This document shows positions 23,110 through 29,480 of a stretch of DNA of 29,480 nt, one piece after another. This stretch comes from CAYGVT01 sp964353355 (GTDB lineage: Archaea; Thermoplasmatota; DTKX01; GCA-020343715). The position numbers were made by a program, and so were the translations under genes. The stretch is from positions 1 to 29,480 of the forward strand of contig CAYGVT010000095.1 of the NCBI GenBank assembly GCA_964353355.1, read 5' to 3'. How positions within the stretch are numbered: position 1 is the first letter of the stretch; each line of letters starts with the position of its first letter. The notes below the pieces were generated by a model that saw nothing but the letters and a program-made list of their open reading frames with translations, ran no database searches and was not told where the DNA came from.

Positions 23110-24057
23110 TTAGCGGGCCTTCTTGTCCTTGGCGGGTTCTTTGCGTGCGCGACGGCGGCGACGGACCATCACGATGGCGACCGTGCCGAGGATGCCGAGG
23201 CCGACGCCCCACCCGACGTACGTAGGCCAGTGTTCCTCCAGATTAGCCCTTGCGGAGGGCTTGTAGATGGTGACGCTGTACTCCTGGCTGTAGGGGATTC
23301 CCGCGTTCACGGCTCCCATCGAAGTGATTTTGAAATTCACGTAGGCAAGGTATCCGTCACCCAGGCCCACATCCGCTTCGATGAATAGGGTGTATTGCAC
23401 ATCCACGTAGCCCGATGGCTCGATTGTCACCGACTCCTCGATGTCGTAGTCATCGAGCCCGTCGGGCTTGCTCGTGATCTCGATGCGGAACGTGTCCCTA
23501 CCGTTGCCCTCGTTGTAGATACGGAGGACGCCCCCGACCGTGGCCGAGGAGCTCGAGATCTCCGACATCGGTTCCTCCGTGTTCACGCTCAGCTTGTAAT
23601 ACTGGCCGACCGCAACGGTGCACTTCGCGCTGGCGCGCGCATCCTGGACCGGATCCCTGGCATAGGCGGAGACGGTGGCCTCCTTTGCCGTCACCTGAGT
23701 CTTGGGGGGAACGACGACCGTGAGCACAAATACCTGGGGATTCTCGTCAGTGAAAACCATCGTGGAAGGGCTGACCTGGGCGCTCCATTCGCAACTCACG
23801 CTGAGGGTGACGGTGACACGCTGGACCGAGGAGGAGGTCTTGCTGACCGTGACGTTCCCGTCGAACAGCACGGGACCGTTCTGGCTCTCGGTCACCAAGG
23901 CCGTCAGTATGTCTGGGGTGATGGACACGGCCACGGAGAGGATGACCTCGTCTGGAGGGATCAAGGCGTCCGTGGGAGGGAAGGGAACGGTCACGTTGAC
24001 GGCCAGTGCCAGGACTAACGCGTACAGGAGGCACATGCCCAGAAGGCCGCGACCCAT
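23110..24057 (-). CDS. C-terminally anchored surface protein (paralogue B)
   Basis: A 315-residue member of the same family as 8220 and 24313. It has a signal peptide (LLGMCLLYALVLALAVNV), an N-terminal module with QNGPVLFDGNVTV, SVSCEWSA, SPSTMVF and VVVPPKTQV, a second module with RIYNEGNGRDTFRIEI and PYSQEYSVTIYKPS, and a C-terminal membrane helix (about 277-296, VGWGVGLGILGTVAIVMV) followed by a strongly basic tail RRRRRARKEPAKDKKAR. Order and spacing of motifs match paralogue A throughout, including the IPYSQEYS strand near the end, but the sequence is more diverged than between A and C. The start at ATG 24057 is 20-25 bases after a TATA box. It is probably an envelope component; no ligand is predictable. 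Confidence 0.8.
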   Translation of the reverse strand: MGRGLLGMCLLYALVLALAVNVTVPFPPTDALIPPDEVILSVAVSITPDILTALVTESQNGPVLFDGNVTVSKTSSSVQRVTVTLSVSCEWSAQVSPSTMVFTDENPQVFVLTVVVPPKTQVTAKEATVSAYARDPVQDARASAKCTVAVGQYYKLSVNTEEPMSEISSSSATVGGVLRIYNEGNGRDTFRIEITSKPDGLDDYDIEESVTIEPSGYVDVQYTLFIEADVGLGDGYLAYVNFKITSMGAVNAGIPYSQEYSVTIYKPSARANLEEHWPTYVGWGVGLGILGTVAIVMVRRRRRARKEPAKDKKAR

Positions 24058-24070
24058 GTCCTCGACCCGC

Positions 24071-24082
24071 CTTTAATATTGT
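24071..24082 (-). promoter_or_regulatory. TATA box for paralogue B
   Basis: The minus strand reads ACAATATTAAAG, 20-25 bases before ATG 24057. A second AT-rich stretch (ATTTATCT) lies near 24093-24100 and would suit a start with a short leader. Confidence 0.55.
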
Positions 24083-24151
24083 GGCGGGTCCTAGATAAAT
24101 CCTCCCAGAAGCGGCCTGCGACTGATATGGGCCAGCCGGGATGACGGCTCT

Positions 24152-24262
24152 CTAGCTCTCCTCGTCCTGTCGGGGCCTGTGGCGGGCCCTCCCCACGACG
24201 TAGGAGGCAAGGAAACCCACAGACATGACGGCATGGACATTCATACGTATCACAGGGGCCAT
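24152..24262 (-). CDS. possible 36-residue membrane microprotein
   Basis: This frame starts at ATG 24262, about 43 bases after an AT-rich box (24301-24309), and ends at TAG 24154-24152. The predicted product begins MAPVIRMNVHAVMSVGFLAS and continues YVVGRARHRPRQDEES: one hydrophobic segment (about residues 9-23) followed by arginines and a polar acidic end. A second in-frame ATG (codon 7) is an alternative. No obvious ribosome-binding site precedes the first ATG. It sits alone in a 255-base gap between two surface-protein genes that would otherwise be unexplained. No family is recognised; it may be non-coding. Confidence 0.33.
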   Translation of the reverse strand: MAPVIRMNVHAVMSVGFLASYVVGRARHRPRQDEES

Positions 24263-24300
24263 CCGCGTGCGACGGCCCGTCCCTTCCTTTGGGTGGTTGT

Positions 24301-24309
24301 CTTATAAAG
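24301..24309 (-). promoter_or_regulatory. TATA-like box between paralogue C and the small reading frame
   Basis: CTTTATAAG (minus strand) begins 4 bases after the stop of the 24313-25347 gene. Its position suggests a new promoter for whatever lies at 24058-24262. It is nearly symmetrical, so strand is uncertain. Confidence 0.45.
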
Positions 24310-24312
24310 AAT

Positions 24313-25347
24313 TTACTGCTGCACCGCGGTCGCCGCAACTTCGATGGGAGCCTCGGCGGCCTCCACATCGGGGCGGTTCCGTCGCCTCGTTGTGAGCACG
24401 ACGATGGCGACCACGAGGACGACCCCCGCGACGAAGGTCATAGCAGTGACGGCCTCGCCACTGCTCCCGCCCCCGTCGTCGTCCGGGACTACCGTCTCGT
24501 TGATGTCGGGACCGCCCGGTGCGTCAGGCCCCGCCGTGGAGGGTGTGCCGAAGACCAGCAGGAAGGCGAGCTCATGGGAGAGGGCGATGCCGGCGTTCTC
24601 AGCCTCGACGGACGTGACGATGAAGGAGATGCCGACGGATGTACCGGTCGGGTAAGAGGCGCCCGAGGAGACCGTCAGCCTGAGGTCGACGCCCGCGCTC
24701 TCCTCCTCATGGACATCGATGCTCGTGCGCCCGCTATAGAGCGCCACGACCCCCGTCGGGTCCTGCATCGCGATGCTGAACGTGTCCAACCCATTGCCAG
24801 TATTGTTGATGGTGAGCCGGCCGGAGACGGACGCTCCAGGGGCGGCCCCGTAGAGGGTGTCGTTCCTTGTGCTGAGCTCGAACATGTGGTACTGCGCGAC
24901 GGTCACGACCGCATTGGCCGTTGCGGTCGCGACCGGCATGCCTGGTGCCTTGGCGGTGCCGGACACGATGAGCTGCCCTATCATGAGCGCGGACGTCTTC
25001 GGGGGCACGACGACCGTGACGTAGAACGGCTGCGGCTTGGAATCCTTGAACTCCATGGTGCTCGGGCTGATAATGGCCGGCCATATGCAGGAGGCGGAGA
25101 GGGTGACGGTGACGGTCATGAACCCGAACGCGGCCTCGACCGTGGCGTTCCCCCCGAACATCACCGGCCCGTTCTGGGTCGGCGTGACGTGGGCCTGCAG
25201 CTGGGTTGGCGTGAGCTGGAGCGTCAGGACCGGAACGGGGTTAGGGAGCGCATCTGCTCCCGGGCCCGTGGCAATGCATGCCACGAGCAGGACGGCGATG
25301 GCGACGGGGATCGCTACCCCAAGCTCGACTGGCCGGCCAGGTCGCAA
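24313..25347 (-). CDS. C-terminally anchored surface protein (paralogue C)
   Basis: From the TTG at 25347 this is 344 residues; the frame is open further upstream, but a TATA box at 25379-25388 lies 37 bases before this TTG and no ATG or GTG is in frame between them. A signal peptide follows (LGVAIPVAIAVLLVACIA). The N-terminal module is very close to paralogue A: NPVPVLTL, QNGPVMFGGNATVE, LSASCIWPAI, VVVPPKTSAL and the shared TAKAPGMPVATATANAV. The second module has RLTINNTGNGLDTFSIAM. Unlike A and B it then has a Gly/Asp/Pro-rich linker (GPDAPGGPDINETVVPDDDG) before the membrane helix (VTAMTFVAGVVLVVAIVVL), RRRNR and an acidic/Ala tail. The close N-terminal half and different C-terminal half suggest recombination. 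Start codon uncertain; gene call firm. Confidence 0.78.
   Translation of the reverse strand: MRPGRPVELGVAIPVAIAVLLVACIATGPGADALPNPVPVLTLQLTPTQLQAHVTPTQNGPVMFGGNATVEAAFGFMTVTVTLSASCIWPAIISPSTMEFKDSKPQPFYVTVVVPPKTSALMIGQLIVSGTAKAPGMPVATATANAVVTVAQYHMFELSTRNDTLYGAAPGASVSGRLTINNTGNGLDTFSIAMQDPTGVVALYSGRTSIDVHEEESAGVDLRLTVSSGASYPTGTSVGISFIVTSVEAENAGIALSHELAFLLVFGTPSTAGPDAPGGPDINETVVPDDDGGGSSGEAVTAMTFVAGVVLVVAIVVLTTRRRNRPDVEAAEAPIEVAATAVQQ
24911..24975. repeat. DNA block nearly identical to 8701-8765
   Basis: Partner of the 8701-8765 block: 61 of 65 bases identical by eye, same orientation, differences only at third codon positions. Confidence 0.85.
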
Positions 25348-25378
25348 GATGGGACCCCTCGATGATATTGGGGCGCCT

Positions 25379-25388
25379 GGATATATGA
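25379..25388 (-). promoter_or_regulatory. TATA box for paralogue C
   Basis: The minus strand reads TCATATATCC, the strongest AT stretch of the region, 37 bases before the TTG at 25347. Confidence 0.6.
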
Positions 25389-25450
25389 ATGTTCTGGTAT
25401 CCAGCGATGACCGGCAGGTGGTGACCCTGGTCTGGAGGCACTCTGTCGAT

Positions 25451-25855
25451 TTACACAAGCTCGAGCCGGTGGCGCTCCCTGGGTCGGAGCACGCGCACGC
25501 CCGCATCGGCGAGCCTCGCCATCAGCCCGCGGTCTGCGGTGACCACTACTGCACCCTCCCGCACCGCAAGGGCGAGGATGGCGTCGTCGCCCCTCCCCTC
25601 GGTGGGGATGACCTCGTGACGCTCGGCGAGCTTGAGCGCGGCCCTCGCATTCTGCGAGTCGCGCGCGAGGGCGCGCAACTCGGCGAGCGCGGCCTCGGGC
25701 ACCGCGACGCGGCAGCCGCCGAGCGCGCGAGCGACCTCGCCCTCCAGGTCCAGGCCCTGCTCGAAGGGGAGCAGAAGCGCGCTCGTGTCCAGTAGAACGA
25801 GCTTCGGTGCCCTCGCGCGCCCGCCCCCGGCGCCCAACGCGGCCACCTCGCTCAC
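25451..25855 (-). CDS. PIN-domain nuclease (archaeal COG1412-like)
   Basis: A 134-residue PIN-domain protein whose GTG start overlaps the aIF2-gamma stop (GTGA). The four acidic residues expected in the metal-dependent RNase site are present: Asp23 in LVLLDTSALLLPF, Glu59 in ALAELRAL, Asp91 in GRGDDAILALA and Asp108 in VVVTADRGL. The fold is used in VapC toxins and in rRNA-processing enzymes such as Fcf1/Utp24. No antitoxin gene is beside it, and it is co-transcribed with ribosomal protein S6e and a translation initiation factor, so a role in rRNA or RNA processing is more likely than toxin action. The first 16 residues (Gly/Ala-rich) precede the fold and may not all be translated. Confidence 0.82.
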   Translation of the reverse strand: MSEVAALGAGGGRARAPKLVLLDTSALLLPFEQGLDLEGEVARALGGCRVAVPEAALAELRALARDSQNARAALKLAERHEVIPTEGRGDDAILALAVREGAVVVTADRGLMARLADAGVRVLRPRERHRLELV

Positions 25856-27078
25856 TCGATGATGCCGTAGCCGATGAGGCGGAACCGCGTGCCGATGCGG
25901 CGGGAGATGGCGACGCGGTCCCCCTCCACGGCCACGACGGGGAGCTTGAGCCGCACGTGGCACCGCTCGCCCGCGGCCGATGACACCATGCCCACGGTCG
26001 TGGCCGAGCCCACGTTGAGCATCAGGGGCTCGTTGCTGCGGATGGCGTCGACCGCGATGTCCTCCTGCGAGCCCACGACGTGCTCGAGGAGGCGCAGGTC
26101 CAAGGAGAACTCGTGCCGGATGGGCGGGAGCGTGCCGGGCTTGCCCGCGACCTTGCCGACGAGCGCGTCGGACTTGGTCACCTGCGGGTCTAAGCCCGTG
26201 CCGATGGCGAGCAGGCCCCCGGGGCCCGCCTCCTCCACGACCACGCCACCGCACATGATGGATTCGATGGGGGTGAATAGGGGCTCCCAGGTGACCTTGT
26301 TCTGCTCCTCGCGCTTCAGGCCCGGGGCGATCTCGAGCTCGTCGCCCACCCTGATCGTGCCCTGCAGAAGCGAGCCGCCGATGACGCCGCCGAGCAGGCT
26401 CTCGGGGCCCTTGCCGGGGAGGTTGATGTCGAAGCTGCGGGCGACGGGCATGCGCGCCGGCGCGGACTTGTCGCGGCGCGGCGTGGGGATGGTCTCCTGG
26501 ATGGCATGGATGAGCGCGTCGATGTTGACGCCCTGCTGCGCGCTCACCGGCACGATGGGTGCGTCCTCCCCCACGGTGCCCTTGAGGAAGGCACGGATGT
26601 CCGCGTGGTTCTTCACCGCCTCCTCGTCGGAGACGATGTCGATCTTGTTCTGCACGACCACGATGTTCCTTATACCGGATATCTGCAGCCCCATCAGGTG
26701 CTCCTTGCTCTGGGGCTGGGGGCACTGCTCGTTGGCCGCGATGAGCAGGAGCGCCCCGTCCATGATGGCCGTCCCGGAGAGCATCACGGCCATCAGCGTC
26801 TCGTGGCCGGGCGCGTCGACGAACGACACGACGCGCAGCAGCTCCTCGCCGCCCCCGCACGCCTGCGGGTCGGTGGTGTAGCACTCGGGCTCGGGGACGT
26901 CGGGGCATCGGTAGAAGGCCGCGTCGGCGTAGCCGAGCTTGATGCTGATGCCGCGCTTGATCTCCTCGGAGTGGCGGTCGGTCCAGACGCCCGTGAGGGC
27001 CTTGGTGAGCGTGGTCTTACCGTGGTCGACGTGGCCGACCATGCCGATGTTGAGCTCGGGCTGCCTGGGGAGCGCCAT
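25852..27078 (-). CDS. translation initiation factor aIF2 subunit gamma
   Basis: aIF2-gamma is the GTPase subunit that, with alpha and beta, carries initiator methionyl-tRNA to the ribosome. The 408-residue protein has the full GTPase set: G1 GHVDHGKT (15-22), switch I RGISIKLGYAD (42-52), G3 DAPGHE, G4 NKIDIV, G5 SAQQG. Elongation-factor-like domains II and III follow (VGDELEIAPGLKRE, then KPGTLPPIRHEFSLDLRLLE and CHVRLKLPVVAVEGDRVAISRR). The zinc-knuckle insertion is degenerate: only three cysteines (58, 66, 74) instead of the usual CxxC...CxxC. ATG 27078 lies 8 bases after the S6e stop, with GGAGG inside the end of S6e, so the two are coupled; the PIN gene overlaps its end. Confidence 0.95.
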   Translation of the reverse strand: MALPRQPELNIGMVGHVDHGKTTLTKALTGVWTDRHSEEIKRGISIKLGYADAAFYRCPDVPEPECYTTDPQACGGGEELLRVVSFVDAPGHETLMAVMLSGTAIMDGALLLIAANEQCPQPQSKEHLMGLQISGIRNIVVVQNKIDIVSDEEAVKNHADIRAFLKGTVGEDAPIVPVSAQQGVNIDALIHAIQETIPTPRRDKSAPARMPVARSFDINLPGKGPESLLGGVIGGSLLQGTIRVGDELEIAPGLKREEQNKVTWEPLFTPIESIMCGGVVVEEAGPGGLLAIGTGLDPQVTKSDALVGKVAGKPGTLPPIRHEFSLDLRLLEHVVGSQEDIAVDAIRSNEPLMLNVGSATTVGMVSSAAGERCHVRLKLPVVAVEGDRVAISRRIGTRFRLIGYGIIE

Positions 27079-27086
27079 CCGTCGCC

Positions 27087-27512
27087 TCAGGCCTCCTTCT
27101 GCTTGAGGAGGTCGTCGATGGGCTTGGAGCCGTGCGAGGAGATGCGCATGTTGATCTGCGCTATCTCCGGCGTGACGGTGTTGCCGCGCACGTTCACGCG
27201 CCGGCGCACGCCGGTCTCGTGGCGCAGCTTCTTGTGCTTGTTCTTGTGGCGCGTGCGCGACCTGAAGCCCACGCTCTCTGCCGTTAGCACTGTGCGCAGC
27301 TTGCCGCCGTCCGCGGAGGGGCGCATCGCGAATCCCGCCTTGTCGGTGCCGCCAGTGAGCACGATCTTGTAGCCCGGGAGGTTGACGAAGATGCCGTCGA
27401 ACTCGTCACCGATTCTCTTGCCGATTAGGGAGTTGGCGTGGTGGCCGGAGATGGTACTCTGGTAGCACTTGCCCGACTTGGGGTCCGCGATGACCGCGAT
27501 GAACTCGACCAT
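27087..27512 (-). CDS. rps6e: small ribosomal subunit protein eS6
   Basis: A 141-residue archaeal-type S6e, a component of the 30S subunit. The conserved N-terminus MVEFIAVIADPKSGKCYQ and the KNKHKKLRHETGVRRRVNVRGNTV segment identify it. ATG 27512 has GGTGA 6 bases upstream; a GTG three codons earlier is possible. It lacks the long phosphorylated C-terminal tail of the eukaryotic protein, as archaeal forms do. First gene of an operon with aIF2-gamma and the PIN nuclease. Confidence 0.94.
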   Translation of the reverse strand: MVEFIAVIADPKSGKCYQSTISGHHANSLIGKRIGDEFDGIFVNLPGYKIVLTGGTDKAGFAMRPSADGGKLRTVLTAESVGFRSRTRHKNKHKKLRHETGVRRRVNVRGNTVTPEIAQINMRISSHGSKPIDDLLKQKEA

Positions 27513-27543
27513 GACCTTCACCTTGACGATGCGCTGGCAGGGA

Positions 27544-27566
27544 CCAGCCTGCCTGTGTGAGGCTGG
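27544..27566. promoter_or_regulatory. 7-bp dyad near the S6e transcription start
   Basis: CCAGCCT (27544-27550) and AGGCTGG (27560-27566) are inverted copies around a 9-base loop. The TATA box at 27578-27591 would place the start of transcription at about 27560, so the dyad overlaps it. It may be an operator or chance. Confidence 0.25.
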
Positions 27567-27577
27567 GCAATGCGCTG

Positions 27578-27591
27578 CCCCATAAAAAGGT
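27578..27591 (-). promoter_or_regulatory. TATA box for the S6e operon
   Basis: The minus strand reads ACCTTTTTATGGGG; initiation about 25 bases on would give a leader of about 45 bases before ATG 27512. The rest of the 275-base divergent gap (to 27787) holds no gene I can support. Confidence 0.65.
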
Positions 27592-27787
27592 TTGTGGTGA
27601 GGGCATAGGCAAGCCAGCATCCCGCGCGTCAGGCCATGCCCCACCAGGCCTTGTGGACCCCCACTCGAAGGACGATGGCGCGGCCGACGTCACCGCCCGT
27701 CCGGCATGCCAGGCCCCCGATGCCCCTGACCAGTGCACCGAAAGGCATTTGAGGGTCCTTGCCTTTCCGGAAACAGAGGTAGTCTAC

Positions 27788-28561
27788 ATGCAAGCAGGGC
27801 AGATGGCGTACGACCGAGCGATCACGGTCTTCTCGCCCGACGGTCGTCTCTTCCAAGTCGAGTACGCGCGCGAGGCGGTCAAGCGCGGCACGACCACCGT
27901 GGGCATGAAGTTCAAGCAGGGCGTCGTCCTCATCGTCGACAAGCGCATCTCGTCGAGGCTCATCGAGCCCCAGTCCATCGACAAGATATTCCAGATCGAC
28001 GAGAGCATCGGCTGCGCGACCTCCGGCCTGGTGGCCGATGCGCGCGTGCTGGTCGACCGGGCCCGCATCGAGGCGCAGATAAACAAGATAACCTACGGCG
28101 AGGCCATGACCGTGGACAACCTGGTCAAGCGCCTGTGCGACTTCAAGCAGACCTTCACCCAGTACGGCGGCGTGCGCCCATTCGGCACGAGCCTGCTCAT
28201 CGCCGGCGTGGACGAGAGCGGCAAGCACCTCTACGAGACCGACCCGTCGGGCGCGCTCATGGCCTACAAGGCGGGCTCCATCGGCTCCGGCCGCAATGCG
28301 GTCATCGGCCTGTTCGAGGAGGAGTTCAAAGACGACATGCCCCTCGACGAATGCATCCAGCTCGGGCTCAAGGCGCTCGACCGCGCGACGGACGGAGACA
28401 TCAACGCCGAGGCGGTCGAGATCGGCCTCGTCACCGAGAAGAAGCCTTTCCAGAAGATGGACCCCAAGGAGGTCTCGAAGCATGTCGAGGCCTTCATGAA
28501 GTCCAAGAAGTCCGAGAAGTCCGAGAAGTCCGACAAGGGCGAGAAGGGCGCCGAGGCCTGA
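27788..28561 (+). CDS. psmA: proteasome subunit alpha
   Basis: Forms the outer heptameric rings of the 20S proteasome and docks the regulatory ATPase. The 257-residue protein starts MQAGQMAYDRAITVFSPDGR and continues with LFQVEYA, the alpha-type signature whose N-terminal segment gates the pore. Further family motifs are KRGTTTVGMKF, SGLVADARVLVDRARIEAQ, YTQ-like FTQYGGVRPFGTSLLIAGVD and AYKAGSIGSGRNAVIGL. ATG 27788 has AGAGGT 7 bases upstream; ATG 27803 is an alternative. The last 20 residues are a Lys/Ser/Glu repeat (KSEKSEKSDKGEKGAEA) beyond the normal fold. The C-terminal HbYX-type motif is not expected in alpha subunits and is absent. It is followed after 38 bases by SBDS in the same direction. 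Confidence 0.96.
   Translation: MQAGQMAYDRAITVFSPDGRLFQVEYAREAVKRGTTTVGMKFKQGVVLIVDKRISSRLIEPQSIDKIFQIDESIGCATSGLVADARVLVDRARIEAQINKITYGEAMTVDNLVKRLCDFKQTFTQYGGVRPFGTSLLIAGVDESGKHLYETDPSGALMAYKAGSIGSGRNAVIGLFEEEFKDDMPLDECIQLGLKALDRATDGDINAEAVEIGLVTEKKPFQKMDPKEVSKHVEAFMKSKKSEKSEKSDKGEKGAEA
28498..28551 (+). repeat. 9-base repeat in the psmA tail
   Basis: The unit TCCGAGAAG or a close variant recurs about five times in frame, encoding Ser-Glu-Lys repeats at the C-terminus of the alpha subunit. Confidence 0.75.
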
Positions 28562-28599
28562 GCGCCTGGCCCTGGGCGGCCCTCGGGGGGGATGGTCGC

Positions 28600-29295
28600 A
28601 TGGTAAGCCTTGATGAAGCGGTCGTCGCGCGCCTGGTGCACGAGGGGCACCACTTCGAGGTCCTGGTCGACCCCTACGAGGCGCAGAGGATGAAGAACGG
28701 CGAGGCCGTCGACCTCGAGAAGGCGCTCGCGACCGACGAGGTCTTCAAGGACTCGAGGAAGGGCGACCGCGCGGGCGAGGAGATCGTGAAGAAGGTCTTC
28801 CACACGAACGACCCGCTCGAGGTCTCGCGCCGCATCATCATGGAGGGCGATATACAGCTCACCACCGACCAGCGGCGCAAGATGGTCGAGGAGAAGCGCA
28901 AGCAGATCGTCGAGTACATCTCCAGGAACGCCATCAACCCCATCGCCAAGGCCCCCCACCCGCCGCAGCGCATCGACAACGCCATGACCGAGGCGCGCGT
29001 CCACATCGACCCCTTCAAGTCCGTGGAGGTGCAAGTCAGGGCCGTGCTCGACGCAATCCGCCCCCTCATCCCCATCCGCATTGAGAAGGCCACCATCGCC
29101 GTGAAGCTGTCCGCCGAGCAGTACGGGAAGGTGTACAGGGACATCACCGACTTCGGGCAGATCAAGAAGGAGGAGTGGACCGGCGGCGGGGACTGGATCG
29201 GCCTCGTGGAGCTGCCAGCCGGGATGCAGGGTGAGTTCCTCGACCGGCTCGGCAAGAAGACCCATGGCGACGTCCAGACCAAGCTCGTGGGCTGA
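28600..29295 (+). CDS. ribosome maturation protein SBDS (Sdo1)
   Basis: Archaeal SBDS promotes late large-subunit maturation (with EF-2-like GTPases in eukaryotes, removing eIF6). The 231-residue protein has the N-terminal FYSH-type domain (FEVLVDPYEAQRMKNG and KALATDEVFKDSRKGDRAGEE), the helical middle part with LTTDQRRKMVEEKRKQIVEYISRNAINP and P-H-P-P-Q-R-I, and the ferredoxin-like C-terminal part (FKSVEVQVRAVLDAIRPLIPI). ATG 28600 matches the family start (MVSLDEAVVARL); an ATG at 28592 is out of frame. Length is normal. In archaea this gene commonly sits between proteasome alpha and the exosome genes rrp4-rrp41-rrp42, and here follows psmA as expected. Confidence 0.95.
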   Translation: MVSLDEAVVARLVHEGHHFEVLVDPYEAQRMKNGEAVDLEKALATDEVFKDSRKGDRAGEEIVKKVFHTNDPLEVSRRIIMEGDIQLTTDQRRKMVEEKRKQIVEYISRNAINPIAKAPHPPQRIDNAMTEARVHIDPFKSVEVQVRAVLDAIRPLIPIRIEKATIAVKLSAEQYGKVYRDITDFGQIKKEEWTGGGDWIGLVELPAGMQGEFLDRLGKKTHGDVQTKLVG

Positions 29296-29354
29296 CCGCG
29301 ACCGCGACCCCCCCGAGCCTGGCCCGACGCACTGGCTTTCCATGACAGCAGAAA

Positions 29355-29366
29355 GGCTTTTATAGG
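29355..29366 (+). promoter_or_regulatory. TATA box of the next transcription unit
   Basis: GGCTTTTATAGG lies 60 bases after the SBDS stop and about 80 bases before a candidate GTG at 29443. It shows that the exosome genes expected here may have their own promoter. Confidence 0.6.
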
Positions 29367-29442
29367 GCATCCTCCCTACCCGCGGCTTGGTAAGAACCAG
29401 GAACGAGAAGGAACCGCGTCCCCCCGCCGTGATGGTGGGTTC

Positions 29443-29480
29443 GTGATTGCGGACCAACCTGGCCAATATCGCCCCGCGCG
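29443..29480 (+). CDS. possible start of the next gene (cut by right edge)
   Basis: A GTG at 29443 opens a frame to the window end (about 12 codons, MIADQPGQYRPA), with GGTG 5 bases before it. By gene order the exosome RNA-binding subunit Rrp4 is expected, but this stub shows no recognisable motif. The start could equally lie beyond the window. Confidence 0.25.
   Translation, partial: MIADQPGQYRPA

Noticed and set aside
25348..25506. Earlier start for surface paralogue C
   Set aside because: The added N-terminal 53 residues are Cys/Ser/Arg-rich and unlike the paralogues, and the strong TATA box lies inside that stretch.
25451..25855. VapC-type toxin of a toxin-antitoxin pair
   Set aside because: No antitoxin-sized gene is adjacent; the upstream overlapping gene is aIF2-gamma.
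1..29480. CRISPR array, tRNA, rRNA or insertion sequence
   Set aside because: No regularly spaced direct repeats, cloverleaf-like segments with CCA-type ends, or transposase motifs were seen on either strand by reading; a covariance-model scan was not possible.

Overview
This window reads as a chromosomal segment of a GC-rich archaeon, most probably a member of the Thermoplasmatota. The information-processing genes are archaeal: proteasome alpha subunit, SBDS, aIF2-gamma, ribosomal protein S6e and deoxyhypusine synthase. Nearly every transcription unit is preceded by an AT-rich archaeal TATA box 20-45 bases before its start codon, and starts carry GGAGG or GGTGA ribosome-binding sites. Co-directional genes often overlap by 4 bases (GTGA or ATGA). 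The secreted proteins, with a C-terminal membrane segment followed by an Arg/Lys tail, are of the kind common in Thermoplasmatota. The lineage is inferred from gene content, not from a phylogeny.

Layout. 1-230 (-): start of a secreted protein running off the left edge. 424-3545 (+): ADP-forming acetyl-CoA synthetase overlapping a DRTGG/phosphotransacetylase-N-like P-loop protein. 3568-4946 (-): two tandem related units, each a membrane segment plus low-complexity linker plus Hsp20-like domain; the second is interrupted by an in-frame TGA. 5074-5916 (+): purQ. 5964-9155 (-): operon of a membrane-anchored surface protein, an N-terminally anchored exported protein and a TatD-like hydrolase. 9332-10828 (-): an unusual membrane protein with an extracellular beta region and two cytoplasmic winged helices, probably a one-component transmembrane transcription regulator. 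11021-14911 (+): 1296-aa FG-GAP/Ig-like/PKD-like surface protein divergent from the regulator. 15004-15978 (+): deoxyhypusine synthase. 16012-17436 (-): GltD/NfnB-like Fe-S flavoprotein. 17641-21771 (-): 1376-aa protein with a tyrosine-rich N-terminal region, eight fibronectin-III-like repeats and a C-terminal anchor. 21861-23018 (-): acyl-CoA dehydrogenase. 23110-25347 (-): two further paralogues of the 8220-9155 surface protein, with a possible 36-aa membrane protein between them. 25451-27512 (-): S6e / aIF2-gamma / PIN-domain translation operon. 27788-29295 (+): psmA-SBDS, the start of the archaeal proteasome-exosome gene neighbourhood; a promoter and perhaps the first codons of the next gene lie at the right edge.

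How it fits together. Housekeeping translation and protein-turnover genes alternate with cell-surface genes. Three paralogous anchored surface proteins, two giant repeat proteins and a membrane-bound winged-helix regulator suggest a regulated cell-envelope programme; this link is inference. The least conventional items are the transmembrane winged-helix regulator, the Hsp20-like membrane gene pair with its in-frame stop, and a nearly identical DNA block shared by two surface-protein genes 16 kb apart. No gene-free stretch exceeds 300 bases; the longest (27513-27787, 275 bases) holds divergent promoter regions. I saw no rRNA, tRNA, CRISPR array or insertion sequence.
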